Part shown: positions 42,300 to 53,312 of the stretch, piece by piece | Position numbering within the stretch: the stretch's first letter is position 1 | How the letters are laid out: each line of letters opens with the position of its first letter | From: Erinaceus europaeus | Taxonomy: Eukaryota; Chordata; Mammalia; Eulipotyphla; Erinaceidae | Reading direction: 5' to 3' | NCBI RefSeq assembly: GCF_950295315.1 | Contig: NC_080166.1 | Span: 101,544,999 to 101,608,998 of the forward strand | DNA: 64,000 nucleotides | Program-made: the position numbers and the translations under genes | Notes under the pieces: model-generated | What the model saw: only the letters and a program-made list of their open reading frames with translations | What the model was told of the DNA's origin: nothing | Databases searched by the model: none

Positions 42300-43589
42300 C
42301 TTGATTTAACCTTTTTTATTGATGTTGTTTTTATTTTTCTGTTCTGTCATTCTTCAGTTGTTGTGTTTTGAGTACAAGCCACGCTATACTAAAGAACTTT
42401 ATGACGAGTGCAGTCAGCAACCTCAAAAATTACAACAGTAGTAACTGAGGCAAGGATTAATGCATTTCAATTAATACCATTTAGCCAAACAACACCTCCA
42501 GTCTAAGAAAAAATTGCAACCAAACAAAAGAAAAAGAAAAAGATATAGAAAAAAAGGGAAAGCAAGAATAAACACTTATGCAAATCTACCATCCACTATA
42601 AATTCTAGTGATAGAAAGGTGAGAAAGTGAAGGAGAGAAGACACACACATAAAGTCCACTCCAAGTCAGATTTCTTCCCCCAAATAATTCACAAGAAAGT
42701 ATCAGTGAATTCAGAAAACAAAAGAAGGTAGAAGGAAGAAAATAATTAAATAAAAAAAAAGAAACGAAGGAAGAAAATAAAGGAATTGTAGTAAAATGAA
42801 AGAGTTTTTTGTTTGTTTGTTTAATTTGCTAGAAGGAGGGATAAAGGAGAGTGGAAAGAAGAGGTAGAGGGAAACAAGTTCCTCTCATAATGGCTAGGAC
42901 ACTCAGTCACCTAGCAGTGGAAAAAAATAAAAACAGTTAATTTTGGCCAACATGAAGAAAGTGGATGAAAAAGGGACACGTGTATATAATAATAGTAGTA
43001 ATTAAATATAATAAAATATAGTAGAAAACCCCTAACAGTCATTTTGCAGCTTGGACTGGTAGATTGGCTGCAGGCAGCCTGAGCAAAGATAGCCAATTGT
43101 AAGAAGTATCTAAACCAAAAAAAAAGGAACCCTCCAGGTACTCTTAATCAGGAAGGGATGAGACTCTGATTGATCAGGTATTTTGTCTTTGTCACTCAAA
43201 TAGAGCTCCTGCCACTTAAAAAAAGAGAGAAGTTAAAGGAAGAGGCTTGGAATGACACCCCTGGTGAGCCAGGAATCTTGGTAAAGAAAATAGCTCAGCA
43301 GGGAGCCTGCTAGGAGCTGCCTTAATGCCCCTGGGGGCTGGTACTGGGGAGGGTGGGCATGAGCTCAGAAATAATTAAAGGATTTTCCTTTGTCCCCTTG
43401 ACCTCCCTTTGTCAGCCCAAGTGAGAGTTATGGGATTGTATTTTGGTATCTCTCTGACCAGCCTGTGTTCACCAACCTACAGACAGCCCAGTATCCTACC
43501 CTATCCAGTGGATCCCAGGTTGCTAACTGCTGCCTCTTGGAGCTCATGGTATCTGTGACTCCAAAGTTGCCATCTTGTCTCTGCCCCCT
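42300..43589 (-). promoter_or_regulatory. L1-C 5' UTR
   Basis: Minus-strand leader from GGGGGCAGAGACAAGATGGC to ORF1. It includes the octamer (ATGCAAAT on the plus strand, 42578-42585). CAAGATGGC at about 43571-43579 matches the YY1 site that lies at the same place in human L1. It has only one 5' unit, not the repeated units of L1-A. Confidence 0.65.
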
Positions 43590-43907
43590 ATATAAGACTT
43601 TCAACAGTGTTATGATCTCTCTCATAAAAATTAGTAATCAAATAATTTTAAAAATGTTTATAGTTATCAAAATTATACTGTTCACTCTAATTTGAAATGA
43701 GTAAAAGACTGACAAAGATATTTTGACATATTGATTTGACATATAAAATCATGGAACGGAAGTCATGTATGTTTCTATGCAGTTGACACATATTAACTTT
43801 ATTTCCATCCTTTACTGTGGAAAAGTCACTAAACTGAATAATTCATGCAGTATTCAAATGTCATTTCTTTATATTTAAGTATTGGTGAAATTTATCTATA
43901 AGACTAT
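43590..43907. other. unique DNA
   Basis: About 320 bases with no supported feature. Confidence 0.45.
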
Positions 43908-44215
43908 AAGTGAGGCACCTGGTTAAGTGCACATATTACCAAGCACAAAGACCCAGGTTGGAGACTCTGCTCCTTTCTTGCAGGGGGTCCATTTCACAAG
44001 AGATGAAGGGTGAAGCAGGTCTGCAGGTGTCTGTCTTTCTCTCCCTTTTTTCTATCTTCCCATCCTCTCTCAATTTCTCTTTGTCCTATCTAACAACAAC
44101 AGTAACAACAAAATTAGAGAGAGAAAAAGTAAAGACATGGCCACTGGGAGCAGTAGATTTATGGTGTCAGCACTGAGTCCCAGCAATAATCCTTCTAGCA
44201 ATAACAAATAAAATC
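43908..44215 (+). mobile_element. SINE A, long 3' form, diverged
   Basis: GAGGCACCTGGTTAAGTGCA, TTTCTTGCAGGGGGTCCATT, a duplicated GATGAAGGGTGAAG, AGGTCTGCAGGTGTCTGTC and the block GCAGTAGATTTATGGTGTCAG...CCCAGCAATAATCC. Confidence 0.85.
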
Positions 44216-45675
44216 AAATAATAAAATGAAATGAAATAAAATGGATTATTCCAGCAAAACATACACCATGACGCAGCTATATGATAAAATTGCATTGTAA
44301 TTAATTCTATTGAGTTTGTAGACTATGTAGTAAATGTCAACAAACAATTTATAATGCATGGATTTATATATAATCACCAAAGTCTATTTTGATGCAGTGG
44401 TTTTATAGAAGGTTTTTAATTCATCTTTCTTTTCTGGAAAATGTAAAACTTTTTTTTTTACTATTACAAGATAAGTATAGATATATGAAGCTAGAGAAAT
44501 GATAGGAAAGAAAGCATATTATTACTCCGACCTTTGTTTGGTATGTGAGTTACTGAGGTGCGGCTCAAACTCAGGGACTTCATGTTTCCAAGATCAGTAC
44601 CCTACTCACTGTGTCACATCCCTGGTCCGTCTGTTTACTTCTTTGGAAGAAAGTGAAAGTGAAAAGAGAATAAGTGTTATAATGGATAAATATGGTCATT
44701 TTTGATCAGTTATTTCTGACACTTATAATTTAATTAATTTTAATACTCAGTAGGGGTCTCTTGAGTGATGAGAATGAACACATTCTGTGATTACTGTATT
44801 ATTTTTACAATATAAAAAAGATATTTGGTTAGCAAGGCAGGATCCCCAGGTCCTAGTTTATTTTCTGCCACATACTATAGTTCAGGCTTATCATGTTCAT
44901 AGGCATAAAGCACATTCCATGCCATCATGTGAGGGTTGGACTGGAAACCATGATAGTCATAAAAATGTTTTGTTTTTTTTTATGAGTATACAACTAGCAC
45001 AAAATGTAGATTTAAAGAGCAGGTTGTCTGTTCAGTGATTCTTCTCTGGACATATATTTCTGCTGTCTGAATTCTAATTCTTTTCTCAAAAGGTAAATCA
45101 GGTTTAAAATACTATAAGGAAAAAAAAAAGGATTGATGGAAAGAGAAACTTTCTTCTGTTGTATGTGTGTGTTTATTCCTACCACTGAATACCTCCTTTC
45201 GAAAATCCTTTCCCAGGTGTACCACTGGAAGCTCACCCCCGCCTCATCTTTTTTAGAATAGCAGGACCAGTGATGGTGAAGTTTCCTGGTTCCACAGGTC
45301 AAAATTCCTTTACATTTGCCCCTTCTAGTTTATAACCAATAAATTATTTATACCTCAACTCATATGCACTCTCCAAGATATAAAAGGTGGAAAATTCAGC
45401 TCTAACAGAGCTGTTTTATTAATGAGGTCCACAAGATTCTAAACTGTGTCAAACCATTGCCTTGATTTCACAGTAGTCAGAGCCATCTGTATTCTCCAAC
45501 AGAAGTTACTAGAATTATATATTAGCCAGAGAGGATATAACTAAAATAATTACCCCATGTGCCAAAACTAAATATAAGGCAACCCTCAATTGTGGAGTGT
45601 TTCACAAAATATCTGACCTTTACTCCAGAAATTTTCCAATATCCTGGAACTGACACAGTATAAAGATAATCCTAA
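44216..45675. other. unique DNA with a possible ancient SINE
   Basis: About 1.46 kb with no gene. Bases 44500-44630 (CTCAAACTCAGGGACTTC and CCCTACTCACTGTGTCACAT) read like the reversed head of a very old tRNA-type SINE. The rest shows nothing I recognise. Confidence 0.4.
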
Positions 45676-45832
45676 CAGAGCAAAATAGCTCACTTGGAAA
45701 TAACTCAGCTTTCTTGCTTTGCCATGCACACATCTTAGGTTCCCACTAGGCCCCTACCAGATTGAAGGAGACTTTGATGCTATAGCGTTTTCCTAACTTC
45801 TCTTTATCTCTGTCTTTCTGTCTGAAAAAGTC
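45676..45832 (+). mobile_element. SINE D, old
   Basis: GAGCAAAATAGCTCACTTGG, TTGCTTTGCCATGCACACAT, CCCCTACCAGATTGAAGGAG and TCTGTCTTTCTGTCTGAAAA. It aligns in the same order with 54846-55022, which defines the family. Confidence 0.7.
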
Positions 45833-46081
45833 AACCAGGTGTGTGGTAATGTCCCAGGGATTACACTAACAGCACCAGTAAGATGACCTAGCAGACATGA
45901 CTACAGACAATGGGATCCCAGAAGAGCAAAAGGACATCACGTTACAACTAAGGCAAGCTGAAGAGAAGAAACCTAGATCAATAAGTGCTAATTTCAGTTC
46001 ATTTACAGTGATATATGGAACATATTAATATACTATATTAATAATACGGTTAACTGAGTTTGAGCTAATGGAAATTTGTAT
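45833..46081. other. unique DNA
   Basis: No supported feature. Confidence 0.4.
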
Positions 46082-46272
46082 TTAAAAAACATTTAATTTT
46101 AATGAGGAACAGATACTGAGAGAGGTTGAGAGGGAGAAAAGTAGAGTGAGAGAGAGGTCAGAACTGTGCACAGCTCTAGGTTTATGGTGGTGCTGGGGAT
46201 TGAACCTGGGACATCGAAGTCTTAGGCACAAAAGGAGTTTTGCATAGCCATTATGCTATCTCTCTAGCCTGT
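46082..46272 (-). mobile_element. SINE C
   Basis: Purine-rich AGATACTGAGAGAGGTTGAG, GGTTTATGGTGGTGCTGGGG, ATTGAACCTGGGACATCGAA and GCCATTATGCTATCTCTCTA. Confidence 0.85.
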
Positions 46273-46674
46273 AAATTCTTATGCTATATTTGTAATACTT
46301 CTGCAAATTTAAAACCATTCTACATATGTAAATGTTTACAAAAATATTTGAATTATTACTATATGAGTCATTTTATTTATAATTTATTCTGTGATAGGAT
46401 TCTAACACAGGATTTCATGCATGCAGTCTTCTGCTGAGCCACCTTCCAGGACCAAACTTACGATTTTTAAAAAAGATATTTTAATAACACCTCAAAAGAA
46501 AATTCCATAAGGATAAACAGGAAAGCCAGAAAATGGGAAAAGCTATTTACACACTACACTTTAGACAAGCAGCTAATATCAAACATCTACAAAGAACTCA
46601 TACATAAAGCTCAACAAAAGAAAAAGAACAACACAATTAAAAAGTGGGCAGAAGATATGAATAGATGGTTCCAT

Positions 46675-46692
46675 AAAGAAAGATACATATGG
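46675..46692. repeat. target site copy 1 of 3
   Basis: AAAGAAAGATACATATGG. Copies 2 (46999-47014, AAAGAAAGATACATAT) and 3 (47202-47219, complete) bracket the two insertions between them. Confidence 0.93.
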
Positions 46693-46998
46693 AGGGGGGT
46701 TTGCGGTAGCGCAGAGAGTTAAGCGCACCTGGTACAAATCACAAGGACTGGCTCAAGGATCCCAGTTCGAGGCCCCAGCTCCCCACCTGTCTATCTTTCT
46801 CCCTCTCTCTGTCTTCCTGTCCTCTCTCAATTTCTATGTCCCATCCAACAATGACAGCAATAACAACAATAATAATAATGATAAACAACAAAGGCAACAC
46901 AAGGGAGAAAAATAGCTTCCAGGAACAGTGGATTCATAGTGCAGGCACTGAGCACCAGCAATAACCCTGGAGGCAAAAAAAGAACAAAAAAGAAAAGA
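46693..46998 (+). mobile_element. SINE A, long 3' form
   Basis: GGGGTTTGCGGTAGCGCAGA, AAGCGCACCTGGTAC, GATCCCAGTTCGAGGCCCC, a body shortened by deletion of the GTCGCTTC core, and the block GTGGATTCATAGTGCAGGCA then ACCCTGGAGGC and an A-rich tail. It is flanked by copies 1 and 2 of the target site. Confidence 0.92.
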
Positions 46999-47014
46999 AA
47001 AGAAAGATACATAT

Positions 47015-47201
47015 AAGTAGGTCACCAAAGAAAAAACCCTGGGTGGAGGGTGAGGGTGAATGTTCAGCTTCATGGGACGTGGGGGGGTGCTGGTGTGAGG
47101 GAGGGAATGGGACACCATTTTTGGTGATGGGAATGGTGTTTATGTACACTCCTATCAATTTGTAGTCATATAAATCACTATTTAATTAATATAAAAATAA
47201 A
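47015..47201 (+). mobile_element. short L1 3' UTR insertion
   Basis: AAGTAGGTCACCAAAG to GGAATGGTGTTTATGTACAC and CATATAAATCACTATTTAAT matches L1-A 35593-35765 and then ends in an A-rich tail, so it represents an L1 RNA polyadenylated early in the 3' UTR. It is flanked by copies 2 and 3 of the target site. Confidence 0.88.
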
Positions 47202-48007
47202 AAAGAAAGATACATATGGCCTATTGGCATGCAGAAATGTTCTAATTCACTCATCATCAGAGAAATGCAGATTAAAACCACAGTGAAATTCCAACTCACA
47301 CCTGTGAGAATAGACTCCATCAATTAAACAAGGGATGATCAGTGTTGGAGAGGATGTAAAGAGAGGAACTTTACCACATTGCTGGTGGGGAGTAAACTGG
47401 TGCAACTACTATGGAAAATAATACAGAGAATCCTTAAACAAATAAAAGTGGAATGACATAAGATCCAGCAATTCCACTATGAGGCATATATCCAAAAGAT
47501 ATAATAAGAGTGATTTAAAGGGATATATGTACGCCCATATTTATAGCAGCTTTATTCACAAAAACAAAAACCTGGAAACAACCAAAATGTCCTTCAACAG
47601 ATGATTGGGTAAAAAAAAATAAATAAAAATAAGGGACATATACTCAACAGAGTACTATACTGAAATAAAAAGGGACAATATTATGTCCTTTGGGATGAAG
47701 TGGATACAACTGGAGAATATTATGCTCAGTGAAACAAGTAATGAGGTGAAAGACAATTACAGAATGGTTTCATTCATATGTGGAATATAAAAAATTGAAT
47801 ATACAAATGTGAAAAAATTCAACCTATTTTCAAGACTGTAGAAGAACTATAGTGGTTGTCTGTGGGTGTGGGAACGGGGACACAAACCTTTGGTGTAAGA
47901 AGTGTTGAAAAAAATAAAAGAAACATGAAGGAGTTGAAATAGAGACATCACATATATTAATGAGAGAGAAAAGGAAAGAGTGACACAAAAATACTATTTC
48001 ATTATAC

Positions 48008-48112
48008 ATGTATTTTTATTGATATTGTCATTTGGTACTAGGGGTCAAGTCCAAGGTCTCATGAACAAAAGGAACATATACTCTGGCCACTGAGTGATTT
48101 TCCCATATCCCT
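48008..48112 (-). mobile_element. old SINE C-like fragment
   Basis: TTTGGTACTAGGGGTCAAGT and GGCCACTGAGTGATTTTCCC resemble the reversed head and core of a diverged SINE. Weak. Confidence 0.4.
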
Positions 48113-48937
48113 GTGAAACTTTGAAATTCAACTATACAATATGTGGATAATTAAACTTACCAAATGGATAGAATTTGAGGTATACATGACCAGTGGACAT
48201 GAAGAGCTCTCTTGGCACCCCAGGATTATACAAGGGAAATGCAATAAAAAATGACAGATTTTACCCTCACATTATGTCAGCGGAATTCACAAGGAATTAA
48301 ATATACATATCTTGTTTAATTTTTTTCTGTGACATGAGGCAAGTGATCTCTCTGCTTAACTTCTGAGGCTTCACAGATAGGAGACACTTAAGAAGTATAT
48401 GTAAAAGTAATACATTTGAATGTAAGTTATTTATTTCCCACTACTCAAAATGCTACTAGTGTGTGGCATAATAAATAATTCTGATCATATTTCTTAGGGT
48501 GAAAATAACTTCTTTCATTTTCTCCACTTATTAACAAGTACAGACATTTCCTATTACTTTATATATTGTACTGAATTTTAACATGTACAGCCCATTCTAT
48601 TTTATGGGGTAAAAGTACCTATCTGAAATTCCTGGGGTCCCATTTGTAAATATCAGTTAAAATCATTTCCCTTTTATATGTTGGACATTTCCCTTTTACA
48701 TGTTGTCATAAACTACAAGGGCAGGGGTGCTCACTGCTGAAGTTCTGTAATTTATTCCACCATGCACCTTTGCTTTTGCCACCGATCATATCCTTCCTGA
48801 ATGATAATTAAACTCTTTCATTGCTGTTCTCTGATGCTCTTTACTCATGATTAATAATCAATTGCTGTTCCACAGTCTGATAAACTACACCTCAAGTTGT
48901 AGCAATAAAATTGCAAATCTTTATTTTTCCTAAAGCA
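48113..48937. other. unique DNA
   Basis: About 820 bases with no gene or recognised repeat. A small local repeat, TTTCCCTTTTA(T/C)ATGTTG, occurs twice at 48665-48705. Confidence 0.45.
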
Positions 48938-49290
48938 GTTTTTTTCTTATGATTGATTTAGTGATGACCAACAAGATTGTAGGACAAGAGGGGGACAATT
49001 CCACACAATGCCAATCACCAGAGTCCCATATTCTATCCCTTCCATTGGAAGCTTTCCTATTCTTTGTCCCTCTGGGAGTATGGACCCAGGATCATTATTG
49101 GGTGCAGAAGGTGGAAGGTCTGGATTCTGTAATTGCTTCTCCGCTGGCCATGGGTAATGGCAGGTCAATCCATACCCAGCCTCTCTCTCTCTTTCCCTAT
49201 GGGAGCAGGGCACTGGAAAGGACTGTTCCAGGACACATTGGTAAGGTCATCTATCCAGGGAAGTCAGGTTAGTGTCATAGTAGCAGTGGC
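48938..49290 (-). mobile_element. L1 3' UTR fragment, diverged
   Basis: CAATTCCACACAATGCCAAT, CTTTGTCCCTCTGGGAGTAT and GTAATTGCTTCTCCGCTGGC match the reversed 3' UTR of L1-A. The sequence to about 49720 may be further L1 3' UTR of an older type but is not called. Confidence 0.85.
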
Positions 49291-49759
49291 TGAAAAGCAT
49301 TAAGATTTTTTTTTTTCTGTTTACACACTGCAGTCCCCAAGTCTTTAGTGAGAATGTTGGGAGATTGGCTTAGCCAACTCCACACAATGGAGTTATGATT
49401 CCTATCTTTGTCATTCAAAGCTTGGCCCTACTTTCTTTAGTTGTTCTTAGAATCTACTTGTCTAACCACTAGTTATTCATATACTTCCATTTTCATTTTC
49501 ATCAGTATCATTTGAAGAGGAGTACGTGCATGCCCGCATTACATTTCTTGGCAATTAAGATAGTTCTTTTTGTTTTGTCTTGTAGAAACTGTGTCTAATG
49601 GGAATATCCAGAATACCTCTAGGGGTCAGTGTTGCCTAACACCACTCAACAATACATCAGATCTGAACAAAGCACAGCTCTTATAAAATAGCTGTCTTCT
49701 GAATTGGCTATATGTAGTGAGTTATAAAATGTTTATATTTAAATAGCAACAGTTTCTTT
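49291..49759. other. unique or unrecognised repeat DNA
   Basis: About 470 bases following the L1 piece, with no gene. CTCAACAATACATCAGATC and the surrounding text match nothing else in the window. Confidence 0.35.
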
Positions 49760-50009
49760 CTTTTTAATATTTTATTTATTTATTTCCTTTTGTTGCGCTT
49801 CTTTTATTGTTCAAGTCGCTGTTAGGTAGGACAAGAAATGGAGAGAGGAGGGGAAGACAGAGGGGGAGAGAAAGACACCTGCAGACCTGCTTCACCACTA
49901 GTGAAGCCCTACATGTGGGGGAGCCAGGGGCTCGAACCGGAATCCTTGAACTGGTCCTTGAGCTTTGCACCACATGCGCTTAACCTGCTGCAATACCCCC
50001 CAACTCCCA
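49760..50009 (-). mobile_element. SINE A
   Basis: From TATTTATTTATTTCCTTTTG through ACACCTGCAGACCTGCTTCA, GGGGCTCGAACCGGAATCC (reversed B box) to CACATGCGCTTAACCTGCTG and AACTCCC. Confidence 0.92.
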
Positions 50010-50253
50010 ATAAATGTTCTTTCATTACACCTTACATTCCTCTTGTTCCTGAACCGCCATGATTTAACTCAAAGAATGTGCATACAAATTCACTAATGAA
50101 TTCCTATACTTTTTCAATAGCTTATGATTACACTAAACATACACTGTCTTTGATTTAGTGAATATACAATAAATGCACTTTAGATTTCTGATTCTTTTTA
50201 TCATTATTATTGTTTTAACTTAAATATCACTGTATTACAAAGGTGTCTGGTCT

Positions 50254-50741
50254 GCATCATTGAAAAACAGCATGTATGTCTCCTTTGATTTGATTTAAGC
50301 CCGCCCCCACCTCCACTTGACCGCCATTATCTACTTCACTCTTTCTCCTCTGGTAGCTACTAATTGATCTGATTATCTAAATGTTTATTGTTGGTCTGCT
50401 TCTAAATGCTGCTTCTAAGACCCCCTTCTGTTTCATTGGTTTAATCTCCCCTGTTTAACACTGTATTCTATTTACATAACCACTTTTAACTAAGCACCAC
50501 CCTGCCTCCAGGGCATTGGTTTAATCCTCACTGTTTTGCACGCTTTTTCCTTCTCCCCACCCTCTATCCTACGTACAACCTCTTGGGACCTGACACTTCC
50601 GCCTCAGGATAAATAAGGACAGGATTGTGATTAGATACAACCTAGATTGCGCTGCTCCACATGAATAAAGACTGAACTGTGTACCACTCAGCCATGAGTC
50701 CCTGGTCGTCTCTCTCTCCCGCCCTCAAAGCTAGCCTGGCA
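50254..50741 (+). mobile_element. probable solo LTR
   Basis: The right part has LTR order: GATAAATAAGG (TATA-like, about 50608-50618), AATAAA at 50664-50669, then GTCCCTGGTCGTCTCTCTCT and the end CTAGCCTGGCA (...CA). GGTTTAATC occurs twice (about 50438 and 50518), a possible U3 duplication. The 5' boundary is uncertain; the start given is one plausible TG. Higher C content than the flanks. Retroviral class not determined. Confidence 0.5.
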
Positions 50742-50774
50742 GTTTATTATTTTCTTATTTATTTCATGTTTTCT

Positions 50775-50998
50775 TTCTCTTTTATTTATTTATTTTTATT
50801 TTATTGGATAGAGACAGATAGAAATCGAGAGGAAAAGGGTAAGAAGAGAAGAGGATAGAGACATGTGTAAGACTGTTTCTCCACTCATGAAGCTTTTGCT
50901 CTGCATGTGGAAGCTGGGGGTCTGAACCCTAGTACTTGCACCTGCTAACACTGGTATCATGTGTGCTCTTCCAGGTATGCCACTGCCCATGCCCCATA
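50775..50998 (-). mobile_element. SINE B
   Basis: TTATTTATTTTTATTTTATT, GGATAGAGACAGATAGAAAT, GAAGCTTTTGCTCTGCATGT and GCCACTGCCCATGCCCC. Confidence 0.85.
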
Positions 50999-51039
50999 AT
51001 TGCTTTCTTTATATACCACATTTGAGTACAATAATAGAT

Positions 51040-51130
51040 TATTTCTCCTCCTTTATCCAAATTATTTCACTTAACATAACATCCTCAAAGTTCATCCAAA
51101 TTGTTGCAAATGATAAAATTTAATCTTTTT
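51040..51130 (-). mobile_element. old L1 fragment
   Basis: TTATTTCACTTAACATAACA and TCATCCAAATTGTTGCAAAT are the reversed end of ORF2 found in old mammalian L1s. Short and non-coding now. Confidence 0.6.
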
Positions 51131-51987
51131 TCTTTGTATCTTTCTTTTGTTGTTGTTAGTTTCATTGCTTTCAATAAAGCAAATCCTTTAATAACTTCTG
51201 TCACTTTGTTCTTGTTCTTCAAGATTATAGCTGCAGTGAAATGGGACATGCCTGACAAGCAAGAAATAACCCTTACTGATTTTCCACTTCCCTAAACTTT
51301 AATCACTCTTAATTTTATTTCAAGGTCAATCGCTTGATGTGATCTCTTACTGGTAACATTAACAGTGGGTTTGGAATGCTTCAGGATTGTAATGAACAAA
51401 ACATGGCTAATTCACACATAAGATAAAACAATGCTATCCAAGCTTAATAAACATAATATATATGAGACTTACTGGAATAAAGGATTATGACAGTAGGATG
51501 TCTACAAAATCACTGCTGATAGAGATTTAGATATCACCCATTAAGCATGTGATTCACTGGCCAAAATGTTACTTTATGCATGAATGAAAAACAATTTTGA
51601 TGGAAGTGCTATATGAATTTGATCTTATATAAGTTGTCTCAAAAAGTAGCTATTTATATTTGACAAGAAACTTGATTTCCACAGTACAGACATTTAGAAA
51701 GAAAATGCTAGACAAGAACTTAACCGGAAGAGAAAAGAATAATGAACTAGAACTCATATCATTTATCTTTATTTTGTCCTAAGTGATGTGAATTCTCTAT
51801 AAGAGAAGCTGATCCCCTATGTCACAAAATAAAGTACACATCTGGCCCAGGAGTCAGAGAAGCTGAAGGAGGATTCAAAATAAAGTGAGGCATTACCAAA
51901 TACGAATAAGATATGCCTGCAGCTAAATGACATATGTAAGTCATAAAAGCATATTTATTAAGGTACTAAAAGAGAAAGAACAACACT
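51131..51987. other. unique DNA
   Basis: About 860 bases with no gene or recognised repeat. Confidence 0.45.
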
Positions 51988-52135
51988 TGAGGCTTCCAGG
52001 TCCTGGCACATGATGCTAGAGGAGGACCTAGGTTAGAGGTGAGAGTGTCTTACAGAAATTTGAAAAAATTCACACATGGACCAACAACTATATGTATTGT
52101 AAACCATTAATGCCCCCCAATTGAAAACAGTTATC
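51988..52135 (+). mobile_element. old L1 3' end
   Basis: GGTCCTGGCACATGATGCTA, GAGGAGGACCTAG and GTATTGTAAACCATTAATGC match the old-type 3' UTR at 20430-20580 and 62400-62590. Confidence 0.75.
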
Positions 52136-53027
52136 TCTGCTCTTGGAAAATTTTTCATGGGTTCAAAATATAAGGAATAAAAGTAAAGTTAGTCAACCTG
52201 TTTCTCGGGGGGAAAATTTTTTCTATTCCATTCTTACATGAGAACGAGTCTCCTATGATTTACTTTGACTAGAAACACATAAAGGAGTGTGAGTGATGGG
52301 GAAAACTTCAATCCTAATCAATTTGACACAATCTAAAGTCATAAAAGATAAAATACCCAAGCTGCAGGAGATGTCCAGGGAAGCTGAATTTATAAGGGTA
52401 ATGGAATTTTATGGCTGTAGCTCAGTGTTACTAAATACTATTGATGGACTAGAAAAAGATAATAGATGACTGAAGATGATTAATTACTAGGTTAAAGTTA
52501 AGGAAAAAAGCCAGAAGTTCTCCTTTGACACATTTAATGAAATTTTCATTTTGAGTAGCTAGAGGTAATGCAAATAAACCCATCTTAGGCCCTAATAATT
52601 AATTACATGGGTTGTAATGAAAGGCTAGCTTTTTTTTTTTTTTCTGACTTGGAATAGAACCCAAGATCTTTCAGTATGTAAAGGACAAGTAGAAATAAAC
52701 TACGTTCTTAATTGGGCAATCTTTTTTTTGGTGGATGCTAATATGTGCACTCTTCAAGATTATCCATAACCTTCTCACACCGTGGATGCTAAATCAATAA
52801 ACAAAATTCATTCCCAAGAGGAAATAGTTAGGAATATGCTGGGTCTGGTAAAGAAGGAAATATATGATGTATTATTGTAATTGTAGCATCTAGTCAACAA
52901 GAGTCAAGAGAGGAACAGGATTAGAGGACACAGATAAATAAAATGGAGCACTGTATTAGAAGGCACAGCTTTCCAAAATGAGATCACTGCATTTATTGCA
53001 AAATATTGATAAAGACTGATGTGTTAT
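52136..53027. other. unique DNA
   Basis: About 890 bases without a supported feature. ACTTGGAATAGAACCCAAGA near 52650 may be an old SINE head. Confidence 0.45.
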
Positions 53028-53205
53028 GGGGCCTGGTGGTGAGCACACATGTTACAGTGTGCAAGAACCCAGGTTCAAGCCCCCGGTCCCCACCAGCAGA
53101 GTTAAAGCTTCATAAGTGGTGAAGCAGAGCTGCATATGTCTCTTTGTCTCTCTTCCTCTCTATCCCCCCATTCCTTTCAAGATAATAAAAAAAAAAAAGA
53201 AAAGA
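53028..53205 (+). mobile_element. SINE B
   Basis: GGGGCCTGGTGGTGAGCACA, CCCAGGTTCAAGCCCCCGGT and AAAGCTTCATAAGTGGTGAA. The end is short, and the body runs into poly(A). Confidence 0.88.
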
Positions 53206-53312
53206 ATGTCAGCAAAGAATTCTAAAATAAGATGAAATATTAATAAAAAGACTGATGTGTTATTATTATTTGGCTCATGAAAGCATGAAAAAATTAATAT
53301 GGTCTGTGTGAA

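Larger units (their letters stand above)
39298..43589 (-). mobile_element. L1-C: minus-strand L1, both ends present, large internal deletion
   Basis: The 5' end on the minus strand is GGGGGCAGAGACAAGATGGC (near 43588), then the 5' UTR, ORF1, and ORF2 through most of the endonuclease region. Near 40062 ORF2 jumps to an older-type 3' UTR running to the T-rich tail at 39298. About 2.9 kb of ORF2, including the whole reverse transcriptase, is missing. A SINE B interrupts ORF2 at 40398-40588. Stops and frameshifts abound. No clear target duplication was seen. It is older than L1-A by divergence. Confidence 0.88.
46465..47945 (+). mobile_element. old L1 (ORF2 C-terminal part and 3' end) with two nested insertions
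   Basis: Left part AATGGGAAAAGCTATTTACA and AAAAGTGGGCAGAAGATATG are ORF2 sequence; right part AGAGAAATGCAGATTAAAAC, TTGCTGGTGGGGAGTAAACT and AACAGATGATTGGGTAAAA is the same region as L1-A 35020-35380 but strongly diverged. It is an older L1 lineage and broken throughout. Confidence 0.85.
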
